NCBI GenBank assembly: GCA_016742125.1
Contig: JACVCM010000076.1
Coordinates: forward strand, 1 to 14,926
Direction: 5' to 3'
Source of the DNA: Sphingomonadaceae bacterium
GTDB taxonomy: Bacteria; Pseudomonadota; Alphaproteobacteria; Sphingomonadales; Sphingomonadaceae
DNA length: 14,926 nt
In this document: one piece after another, positions 7,622 to 14,475 of the stretch
Layout of the letters: each line of letters starts with the position of its first letter
How positions within the stretch are numbered: position 1 is the stretch's first letter
Program-made: the position numbers and the translations under genes
The notes under the pieces: generated by a model
The model's input: the letters and a program-made list of their open reading frames with translations, nothing else
Databases searched by the model: none
Told to the model about the DNA's origin: nothing

Positions 7622-9039
7622 TGGCCGAAGTCGAAGTCATCCGCGCGGATAACGTCGAGACCATCGCCGACATTCCCGTAGTGATTGTCGGTGGGGGCGG
7701 TACGGGACTGGTTGCTGCACTAGCCGCGCATGATGCGGGCGCCGATGTGCTGGTAATCGAGCGCGACAAAAGTCCCGCTGGAACCACGGCCATGTCCACT
7801 GGCTTGATTCCGGCGGCAGGAAGCAGAATACAGCGCGCGAGGGGTATCGACGACAGCCCCGAGCGTTTTGCCCAGGACATTATCGCAAAGACCAAGGGCC
7901 GCGTCGACGTTGCGATGGTCCGCCGCCTCGCGGAACAGTCGGCCCACACTATCGACTGGCTCACCGAAACGCACGGCATCGCGCTCAGCCTGGTCGAGGG
8001 TTTCACCTATCCCGGCCACAGTGTGCTGCGCATGCATGGCATGCCGGGTCGATCGGGTGGCGAATTGATGGGCGCGCTGGCCGACGCCTGCGAACGGGCC
8101 GGGATCAGCATCCTGACCGAAGCGACCGTTGACAGGCTATATGTAAACGGCGACGACCGTGTGATCGCGATCAGTGCAACGCGGCCAGACGGTAGCAGCG
8201 ACATCATCGGTTGCGGGGCCCTCATCCTTGCGTGCTGCGGCTTTGCCGGGGACCAGGCAATGGTAACCGAACTCATTCCGGAGCTTGAACATGCCACCTT
8301 TCACGGTCATCCCGGAAACAAGGGGCACGCAATCCGCTGGGGGCAGCAGCTCGGCGCGGCGATGGCCGACTTGTCCGCCTATCAGGGCCATGCCGGACTT
8401 GCTGCCGGCTATGGCATCCCGATATTGTGGCCGCTCATCGTTGAGGGCGGCATTCAGGTAAACAAGGCAGGCCATCGCTTTGCCAATGAGGCGTCGGGAT
8501 ATTCCGAACAGGCGGTGAAAGTGCTCGAACAGCCCGGGCATGTCGCGTGGAGCATCTACGACGAAACGCGCCACCAGGTGATGTTGCAGTTCGAGGATTA
8601 TCAGCAGGCCATCTCGGCGGGATGCCTGGTAACGGCCGACAGCGTTCAGGAACTGGCCGATAAATGTGGCATCGGTGCTGAAGGATTGGCTGAAAGCATT
8701 GCAGACACTTGGCGGCTTGTCGACAACGGGCAAACCGACCGCTTCGGGCGTAGTTTCACGGGTAAGGCAAAGCTTGCTCCGCCCTTTTATGCTGTCCGGG
8801 TGACGGGCGCACTATTCCACACACAAGGCGGTTTGGAAGTCGATGCCGATGCGCGCATATTGCGCGCGGACCGGACGCCTTTTCCCAATCTTTATGCAGG
8901 TGGCGGTGCGGCACGCGGCATTTCTGGCCCGGCGGCAGATGGCTACATCGCCGGAAACGGCTTGCTAACCGCGACCACATTGGGGCGGCTTGCCGGCACA
9001 CATGCGGCTGGTCACCATATCGCTGGTGCCGGTTGCTAG
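7621..9039 (+). CDS. FAD-dependent oxidoreductase, fumarate reductase/KstD-type flavoprotein
   Basis: This is a 472-residue flavoprotein of the superfamily that includes soluble fumarate reductase, urocanate reductase and 3-ketosteroid delta-1-dehydrogenase, enzymes that add or remove hydrogen across a C=C bond. Seen: an FAD-binding beta-alpha-beta unit with GGGGTG (24-29) and the closing E48 in VIERD, AMSTGLIPAAG (57-67), the capping domain, RFANE (286-290), HTQGGLEVD (400-408), and the C-terminal FAD block NLYAGG...GYIAGNGLL. There is no signal peptide, haem-binding CXXCH motif or FMN domain, so it is a cytoplasmic single-domain form. In flavocytochrome c fumarate reductase a catalytic Arg follows the NE motif (NEITTRD); here the same place is Tyr294 (NEASGYS). 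The Arg near the C-terminus is also absent, so fumarate is an unlikely substrate. The start is set by GGAAGGG at 7607-7613, 7 nt before the ATG; the gene overlaps the ligase stop by one base and forms an operon with it. Confidence 0.88.
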   Translation: MAEVEVIRADNVETIADIPVVIVGGGGTGLVAALAAHDAGADVLVIERDKSPAGTTAMSTGLIPAAGSRIQRARGIDDSPERFAQDIIAKTKGRVDVAMVRRLAEQSAHTIDWLTETHGIALSLVEGFTYPGHSVLRMHGMPGRSGGELMGALADACERAGISILTEATVDRLYVNGDDRVIAISATRPDGSSDIIGCGALILACCGFAGDQAMVTELIPELEHATFHGHPGNKGHAIRWGQQLGAAMADLSAYQGHAGLAAGYGIPILWPLIVEGGIQVNKAGHRFANEASGYSEQAVKVLEQPGHVAWSIYDETRHQVMLQFEDYQQAISAGCLVTADSVQELADKCGIGAEGLAESIADTWRLVDNGQTDRFGRSFTGKAKLAPPFYAVRVTGALFHTQGGLEVDADARILRADRTPFPNLYAGGGAARGISGPAADGYIAGNGLLTATTLGRLAGTHAAGHHIAGAGC

Positions 9040-9176
9040 CTTTGGTGTTGCGGTATCATTGCTACGCCCAAAGCAACTGATGCCATATTGGTATTAAAAT
9101 GGTATTGCATAAATAGGGCAAGCCGGTTACTTCTTTGCGACTTTATCGAAAAGCACAATGGGAAGGGAGCTGTGCC
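9040..9176 (+). promoter_or_regulatory. receptor upstream region with repeated GGTATT and an inverted repeat
   Basis: This 137-bp leader precedes the TonB-dependent receptor. It holds GGTATT twice (9090-9095 and 9101-9106, 11 bp apart, one helical turn) plus a related GGTATC at 9052-9057. CCATATT (9083-9089) and AAAATGG (9096-9102) form an inverted repeat with 6 of 7 pairs. TAAAAT (9095-9100) is a fair -10 box but lacks a good -35. A promoter with overlapping operator sites is plausible. The receptor's ribosome site GGAAGGGAG is at 9161-9169. Confidence 0.4.
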
Positions 9177-11903
9177 ATGGCAAGAAAAACATCGAAGATA
9201 TTTTATGGAAGTTGCGCATTTCTCGGATTGGTGGCGGCAACCACATCGGGCAGCGCAATTGCACAGGATATCCCGCTTCCTGAAGAGGACGATGGCGGAA
9301 TCGTCGTTACCGGGACAAGGATAAAGAGCGCAGGCCTGTCTTCGACCAGTCCCATCAGCACGCTGGATGGCGAGCAGATCCAACTGCAGCGTGCGGTTAC
9401 CATCGAGGATATATCGGTCAAGATTCCGCAACTTGCCGGCGGCGTAAACTCGACATCGGTAGGCAGCGATGCGTTTGGCGCCCAAACCCTCGATTTGCGT
9501 AACTTGGGTCAGAATCGCACGTTGGTTCTGATTAACGGGACACGCGCCCTGCCATTCAGCTTTCGCAACGCGGTCGACGTCAATTCCATACCTGCGCCTC
9601 TTCTGAAACGGGTCGATGTACTGACAGGTGGCGCAGCAGCGGTTTATGGAGCGGACGCTGTCGCCGGCGTCGTAAACTTTATCATCAACGATGATTTTGA
9701 AGGATTGCAGGCGAACGTCAATTACCGTGCCGTGGCCGGTGGCGCTTCCCAGAAAAGCGGGCACTTGATGGGCGGCATGAAACTGGGAGATCGCGGAAGC
9801 ATCGTCGGTTATCTGGAATATACCGATCGCGATGCCCTGCTGGCGGGCAAGCGCAGTTTCGCGCGACGCGGGGCGGCAACGCTCCCGATCGGAGGAAACT
9901 TTACCGATGTCGCCAGCGGACGTACCTTTTCATATGATGCCAACGGCGCATTCACGCTGGCGCCGCAAACCACCGACTATACGCCGCTATTCCTCCTCGC
10001 GCAGCCATTGCGCCGGATAAATGCAGATGCGTTTTTCAAGTATGAGCTTTTCGATGACGTGGAGACCTATGGTCGTGTCATGTATTCGACTGTCAAAACG
10101 CGGGGAGGTACGCGCTCCGGGCAGAATCCGCCCACCACCGGGACCGCAGGGATCAATGTCCAGATATCACAAACCAACCCGTTTCTCGACCCGCAGGCGC
10201 GTGCGCAACTGACATTTGTGAACGGCTTTGCTAACGTCAACGTCCGTCGATCGCTCGGCGAACTGGGGCCGACCTTTGCAGAGAATGACCGGGACAATAT
10301 CCAGGCGCAAATCGGCTTGCGAGGCCAGATCACCCCGGCGATCAGCTGGGATGCCTATTACCAATACGGCAGTTCAAAGGAATCCATTACGGTCAAGGGA
10401 GACGGTACGCGAGCAAGCTTTGCCGGTCTGGTTAACACGACCGACATCTTCGGACCGGGTGGCGATTTTACCAGCGTGCTACGGGACTTCGATTTTGGCA
10501 AGCGCAAGCGCATCCAGCAGGTGGCATCGGCCTATGTTGCCGGCGACACCAGCGATTTCTTCAACGGTTGGGCAGGACCCGTCGGGTTCACGGCGGGCTA
10601 TGAGTTCCGCAAGGAAACAGGCCGGTTTGCCTATGGTACCGATCTTGGAACCTCGTTCAACCAAGGCGCTGAATCCGCGCCGCCCGTTCCGCCGTTCATC
10701 AAGGTTCATGAGCTGTTCGGCGAGCTGGTCGTACCGCTGCTGTCCGACGTTCCGCTGATCGAGCAGCTCAATGTCGAAGGTGCCTACCGCCGTTCCTGGT
10801 ATGAAAAGTCCGTTGGACCTGACCGTAGCTATGATACCAACAAGATCGGGGTAAATTGGACTGTGAGCGACGATTTGCGGTTCAGGGCAACGCGGCAGAC
10901 AGTCATCCGCGATGCCAATATCGGCGAGTTTGCCAATCCCGTTTTTTCAATCCCTTTTGCCAATCTGCGGACAGTTGCGCGACTTTTCCCGCGTTACGCG
11001 GGCGATCCCTGTGTGGGCGCGACCAATGCAGCTACCATCACTCAATGTACCGCCGAGGGCTATCGCGGTCCTTATGACTCCAACAATCCCGCCAATCTGA
11101 CCGGTGGATATTTTTTCGGGGGCAACCCCAATATTCGGGCGGAACGCGGCAAGACCTACACAGTGGGTGGGGTCTTCACCCCGAGCTTCATCCCCGGCTT
11201 GAACCTCTCGGTCGATTGGTACAAAATCAACATCCGCGATGCAGTTGGACAGATCCAGCCGGTCGATGCGATCGTGAGCTGCTACGTCACCGATCCGACA
11301 CCAGGCAATCCATTGTGCGACGCAGTGACGCGCGATCCGGTAACAGGGTTTATCAAGGATGCTTTTGTCGATGACCGTAACCTGGCGTCTATCAAACAAG
11401 AGGGTCTCGACGTCGAATTCAGATATGGTTTCGATGTGCCTTTCGGCTTGCCGGGCGACCGGTGGAGCTTTGGCTACCAAGGCAGCTTTGTCACGAAATA
11501 CACCATTCAACGAAATGCTGTCCTCACGCCAGTGGATTGCAAAGGCAGTTACGGGGCGCGTTGTTCGTCCGACCTTGTGACCCTGGTTGCGCCGGATTAC
11601 CGCCATCGTGCGACATTCACATGGGACAGCGAACCGCTGACCGTCCAATTCGGCTGGAAACATATCGGTTCGGTCAAGGACAGCACGACGGGGAGTGTCG
11701 GCAAGATCGATGCGTTCGATTATTTCGATTTGAATATTGCGCTGCGTCCGCCGATCGAGGGATTGTCGCTGACATTCGGCATCGACAATATTTTTGGCAA
11801 GCAACCGCCACTTCCGGTCAATCCTGGGGCGTTTAATACCTTTCCCGATACATATGACGTGCTTGGTCGAACGTTCGGCTTTTCACTGACGATCCGCCGA
11901 TAA
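9177..11903 (+). CDS. TonB-dependent outer-membrane receptor
   Basis: This 908-residue protein is a ligand-gated outer-membrane channel that takes up a scarce nutrient with energy from TonB-ExbBD. Seen: a signal peptide (basic MARKTSK, hydrophobic 9-29, likely cleavage after AIA at 29), an acidic linker followed by the TonB-box-like IVVTGTRI (42-49), and a plug domain (about 60-180) with NRTLVLINGTR and VYGADAVAG. A long beta-barrel follows, ending in FGFSLTIRR. Two Cys pairs in extracellular-loop-like segments (GDPCVG/TQCTAEG and SCYVTD/PLCDAV) are typical of the sphingomonad/xanthomonad receptor group. Start: ATG at 9177 has GGAAGGGAG 7 nt upstream and gives a proper signal peptide; a TTG at 9135 would spoil it. 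Its ligand is not readable from sequence. Because a symporter-murQ-regulator operon follows, an amino-sugar or muropeptide ligand is the first guess, but it could equally serve the catabolic genes upstream. Confidence 0.95.
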   Translation: MARKTSKIFYGSCAFLGLVAATTSGSAIAQDIPLPEEDDGGIVVTGTRIKSAGLSSTSPISTLDGEQIQLQRAVTIEDISVKIPQLAGGVNSTSVGSDAFGAQTLDLRNLGQNRTLVLINGTRALPFSFRNAVDVNSIPAPLLKRVDVLTGGAAAVYGADAVAGVVNFIINDDFEGLQANVNYRAVAGGASQKSGHLMGGMKLGDRGSIVGYLEYTDRDALLAGKRSFARRGAATLPIGGNFTDVASGRTFSYDANGAFTLAPQTTDYTPLFLLAQPLRRINADAFFKYELFDDVETYGRVMYSTVKTRGGTRSGQNPPTTGTAGINVQISQTNPFLDPQARAQLTFVNGFANVNVRRSLGELGPTFAENDRDNIQAQIGLRGQITPAISWDAYYQYGSSKESITVKGDGTRASFAGLVNTTDIFGPGGDFTSVLRDFDFGKRKRIQQVASAYVAGDTSDFFNGWAGPVGFTAGYEFRKETGRFAYGTDLGTSFNQGAESAPPVPPFIKVHELFGELVVPLLSDVPLIEQLNVEGAYRRSWYEKSVGPDRSYDTNKIGVNWTVSDDLRFRATRQTVIRDANIGEFANPVFSIPFANLRTVARLFPRYAGDPCVGATNAATITQCTAEGYRGPYDSNNPANLTGGYFFGGNPNIRAERGKTYTVGGVFTPSFIPGLNLSVDWYKINIRDAVGQIQPVDAIVSCYVTDPTPGNPLCDAVTRDPVTGFIKDAFVDDRNLASIKQEGLDVEFRYGFDVPFGLPGDRWSFGYQGSFVTKYTIQRNAVLTPVDCKGSYGARCSSDLVTLVAPDYRHRATFTWDSEPLTVQFGWKHIGSVKDSTTGSVGKIDAFDYFDLNIALRPPIEGLSLTFGIDNIFGKQPPLPVNPGAFNTFPDTYDVLGRTFGFSLTIRR

Positions 11904-11909
11904 CTTCAT

Positions 11910-11943
11910 GGGGAGAGGCGGAAGAAGGTTTCTGTCTCTCCCC
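11910..11943 (+). terminator. stem-loop after the receptor gene, possible terminator
   Basis: GGGGAGAG (11910-11917) pairs perfectly with CTCTCCCC (11936-11943) across an 18-nt loop that can itself form a small AGAA/TTCT stem. It begins 7 bases after the receptor's stop codon. No T-run follows, so it is not a classical intrinsic terminator; it may instead stabilise the receptor mRNA 3' end or attenuate read-through into the symporter operon. Confidence 0.45.
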
Positions 11944-11947
11944 TGAA

Positions 11948-11965
11948 CATACCGATATCGCTATG
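11948..11965. promoter_or_regulatory. 18-bp near-perfect palindrome, candidate operator
   Basis: CATACCGATATCGCTATG reads the same on both strands at 16 of 18 positions and is centred on GATATC. It sits 58 bp before the symporter ATG, just upstream of a possible promoter. It is a good candidate binding site for a dimeric regulator such as the GntR protein encoded at the end of this operon; that link is an inference from position. Confidence 0.45.
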
Positions 11966-11969
11966 CATC

Positions 11970-11998
11970 ATGACATTCGCCGTGCCGGCAATTAGCCT
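11970..11998 (+). promoter_or_regulatory. possible sigma70-type promoter of the symporter-murQ-gntR operon
   Basis: ATGACA (11970-11975, five of six matches to the -35 consensus) is followed after 17 bp by TAGCCT (11993-11998), a weak -10. Spacing is ideal, but the -10 is poor, so the call is tentative. The symporter's strong ribosome site GGAAGGAG is at 12010-12017, 6 nt before its ATG. Confidence 0.3.
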
Positions 11999-12023
11999 GC
12001 CACAAAATAGGAAGGAGCGGTGA

Positions 12024-13586
12024 ATGACGCCATTGCAGTTCACGGCGCTGGATTGGGGGATATTGGCTGGCTATGTTGGTATACTTGCTGCTGCCGGATA
12101 TTTTTCCACGCGCCGCAACATGCAGAATGCCGACGATTATTTCCTCGCCAGTCATCACGCACCGACTTGGCTAGTGGCAGTGTCCGTATTGTCGACGGTC
12201 CAGTCTGCGGCGACGTTCTTGGGTGTTCCCGACAATAGCTTTCGCGGCAATTATACCTATCTGACGAGTACGATCGGTGCACTGCTTGCAGCCTGGTTCG
12301 TTGCCAGCATACTCATACCCCGATTTTATGCCATCGGTGCTACCACGGTTTACGAGCTGCTCGAACAACGCTTCGACGTGTCCGCTCGCCGGGCGGCGGG
12401 AGCCATGTATCTTATCGGGCGCGTGTTTGCGAGCGGGGCGCGGCTATATCTGGCTGCGATTGCTGTCTCGATGATCATGTTTCTCGATGTAGAGCCGGGA
12501 CATATCGTCATTGCGTCCTTTACATTGCTGATCTTCGGGCTGGCTTTCACCTTCATGGGCGGACTGAATTCGGTAATCTGGAGCGATCTGGTGCAGGTGG
12601 TGCTTTATGTCGGGGCCGCCATCATGGTTCTGATCTTTCTGCTGGCCAAAATACCTGCTCCCCTGCCGGACATTATGACCAGCCTGACGATGTCGCCATC
12701 CGGAGACAAGACTCAGATCATTGACCGGTCTTTCAATTTTACCGCGCCGTTTTCTATTTTCGCGGCTGTAACCGGTCTTGTTCTGCTTAACATCGGCAAT
12801 TCCGGTCTTGATCAAGACACTACACAGCGCCTGCTCGCATGCGACAGTCCGAAACATGGGAGCCGCGCACTGTATGCTTCGGTTTGGGCGTCCATCCCGG
12901 TGATCTTGCTGTTTCTCGTTATCGGCTCCCTGCTGCACATATTTTACGAGAGGCCAGACCTGATGGGGTCAAACGGGAATGAAGTCGTGCAGACCTTTCA
13001 GGGCGAGAAGATTACCGTTTTCATGCACTTTATTCTCAGCGAAATCCCGCCGGGACTCCGGGGTCTGGTGACCGTAGGCGTTATCGCAGCTGCTGCAATC
13101 AATTCAGCACTAATCTCAATGGCGGCTGTGCTGATCAACGACTTTTACCGGCCATGGAAGGAGCGCCGCGGCGTTCATGGTGAAAAGCACTTCATTCTGG
13201 CTGGGCGCGTGACCACGGTGTTGCTGGGTCTGTCTCTGTTCGCGATGTCGATCCTATGCTATTACTGGCAGCGCTACAGCAGCTTGCCGCTTTTGGAGTT
13301 CGTATTGGGGGTCATGGCGTTCGCATATTCAGGATTGCTCGGGGTCTATTTTACGGCACTGTTTACAAAGCGCGGGTCTTCTACTTCAGTCATCGCTGCA
13401 CTTATATCAGGGTTTGTCACAATTCTTGCATTTCAGGGATATGTCGTCGACACTCTTGGCTTGCCATCTGCAATGAAGACAATCGCATTTCCTTGGCAGC
13501 TTTGCATAGGAACGGCCGTTGCAACTGCCGTCTGCCTGCTCGGCTCTCAACCTCGATCCGTCACACCGAGTATTCCACATGTCTAG
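12024..13586 (+). CDS. sodium:solute symporter, probable MurNAc-type sugar permease
   Basis: This 520-residue inner-membrane protein belongs to the sodium:solute symporter (SSS) family, which drives substrate uptake with the sodium gradient. About 12-13 hydrophobic segments can be read (for example 12-27, 82-100, 141-155, 161-180, 189-208, 287-306, 347-371, 390-410 and the last near 490-507). The family block GLDQDTTQRLLAC is at 261-273, and AAINSALISMAAVLINDFYRP at about 357-377 matches the SSS signature region with its terminal Asp-Phe-Tyr. The substrate is inferred from context: the gene overlaps murQ by 8 bp and so is translationally coupled to it, which suggests transport of N-acetylmuramic acid, anhydro-MurNAc or a related amino sugar. 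SSS members also carry many other sugars, sialic acid and organic acids, so this is not proven. Confidence 0.92.
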   Translation: MTPLQFTALDWGILAGYVGILAAAGYFSTRRNMQNADDYFLASHHAPTWLVAVSVLSTVQSAATFLGVPDNSFRGNYTYLTSTIGALLAAWFVASILIPRFYAIGATTVYELLEQRFDVSARRAAGAMYLIGRVFASGARLYLAAIAVSMIMFLDVEPGHIVIASFTLLIFGLAFTFMGGLNSVIWSDLVQVVLYVGAAIMVLIFLLAKIPAPLPDIMTSLTMSPSGDKTQIIDRSFNFTAPFSIFAAVTGLVLLNIGNSGLDQDTTQRLLACDSPKHGSRALYASVWASIPVILLFLVIGSLLHIFYERPDLMGSNGNEVVQTFQGEKITVFMHFILSEIPPGLRGLVTVGVIAAAAINSALISMAAVLINDFYRPWKERRGVHGEKHFILAGRVTTVLLGLSLFAMSILCYYWQRYSSLPLLEFVLGVMAFAYSGLLGVYFTALFTKRGSSTSVIAALISGFVTILAFQGYVVDTLGLPSAMKTIAFPWQLCIGTAVATAVCLLGSQPRSVTPSIPHV

Positions 13587-14475
13587 TACCGAAAGTCTGA
13601 ACCCGCGATTTGCGGATATCGACAGCTGGCCTACGATCGAAGCTATCGAAGCGATGCTGGAAGGTCAAATGTCCGCTATCGCCTCCATCAAGAGCCAAAC
13701 GCTGGAGATCGCGGCAGCAGCAGAAGCTGCCGCTGCGCGCCTGCAAAAGGGCGGCAGGCTTGTATATGCAGGTGCAGGAACGTCAGGGCGAGTGGCGGTT
13801 CAGGACGGGGTAGAACTTGGCCCGACATTTGGCTGGCCGACCGAGCGCCTGGTGTATTTGATGGCGGGCGGCGTTGATGCACTCATCCACAGTGCAGAAG
13901 GTGCGGAAGACGACGCCGATGAGGCAAGAGAACAAATAAGGAAATCCGGGATCGGCGCACAGGATGTCGTGATCGGAGTTGCGGCCAGCGGCCGAACACC
14001 TTTTACGATAGCGACGCTGGATGAGGCAAATCGGGCAGGCGCCCTCACCATCGGAATCGCGAATAATCCTGAAACAGGTCTGCTTCAGGCCGCGCGACAC
14101 GGTTTGCTGGCGGCTACCGGTAGCGAGGCTATTGCCGGGTCGACACGAATGAAAGCCGGGACGGCGCAAAAGGCCGTTCTCAATCTATTATCTACCGCAA
14201 TCATGCTGCGTCTTGGGCGCGTCTACCGGGGCCTGATGGTGGACATGGTTATTTCCAACGACAAACTGCTCAACAGGGCTTTTGGCATCGTCAGGGCATT
14301 GAGCAATTGCACTGAAGCTATGGCAATAGAGGCAGTGCATTTGGCTCGAAATGATATAAAGACCGCAGTGTTGATCGCACTTGGGAACGACCCTGAAAAA
14401 GCTGCGGATATGCTGCGTCAACATGACGGCATATTGCGCGACGCGGTAGAAGCACTGGAAAGGGGCGCTTCGTGA
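13579..14475 (+). CDS. murQ: N-acetylmuramic acid-6-phosphate etherase (MurQ)
   Basis: MurQ cleaves the lactyl ether of MurNAc-6-phosphate to GlcNAc-6-phosphate and D-lactate in the cytoplasm, a step in peptidoglycan recovery. The protein is 298 residues, the same as E. coli MurQ. Seen: the family N-terminus STESLNPRFADID (3-15), the SIS-domain sugar-phosphate loop GAGTSGR (65-71), the catalytic Glu in VELGPTF (E79, matching E. coli E83), EGAEDD (107-112) with the second acidic residue, GVAASGRTPF (133-142), and GSTRMKAGTAQK, nearly identical to E. coli. Start: ATG at 13579 gives the conserved N-terminus; a further-upstream GTG-type start at 13519 lies inside the symporter gene and adds unrelated residues. 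There is no clear ribosome site, which fits coupling to the symporter through the 8-bp overlap. A kinase making the 6-phosphate (MurK or AnmK) is not in the window and should lie elsewhere, probably downstream. Confidence 0.97.
   Translation: MSSTESLNPRFADIDSWPTIEAIEAMLEGQMSAIASIKSQTLEIAAAAEAAAARLQKGGRLVYAGAGTSGRVAVQDGVELGPTFGWPTERLVYLMAGGVDALIHSAEGAEDDADEAREQIRKSGIGAQDVVIGVAASGRTPFTIATLDEANRAGALTIGIANNPETGLLQAARHGLLAATGSEAIAGSTRMKAGTAQKAVLNLLSTAIMLRLGRVYRGLMVDMVISNDKLLNRAFGIVRALSNCTEAMAIEAVHLARNDIKTAVLIALGNDPEKAADMLRQHDGILRDAVEALERGAS

Noticed and set aside
9032..9077. GTTGC/CTTTGG ... CCAAAG/GCAAC inverted sequence as a terminator for the flavoprotein gene
   Set aside because: The stem is interrupted by the stop codon, shares bases, has a loop of over 20 nt and is not followed by T residues, so a terminator call is not supported.
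10947..11804. 285-codon open frame on the minus strand inside the receptor gene
   Set aside because: It lies entirely antisense to the beta-barrel coding region and has no motif or ribosome site of note.
13519..13578. Upstream start for murQ adding 20 residues
   Set aside because: The extra residues do not match the family; the conserved STES N-terminus begins at the ATG at 13579.
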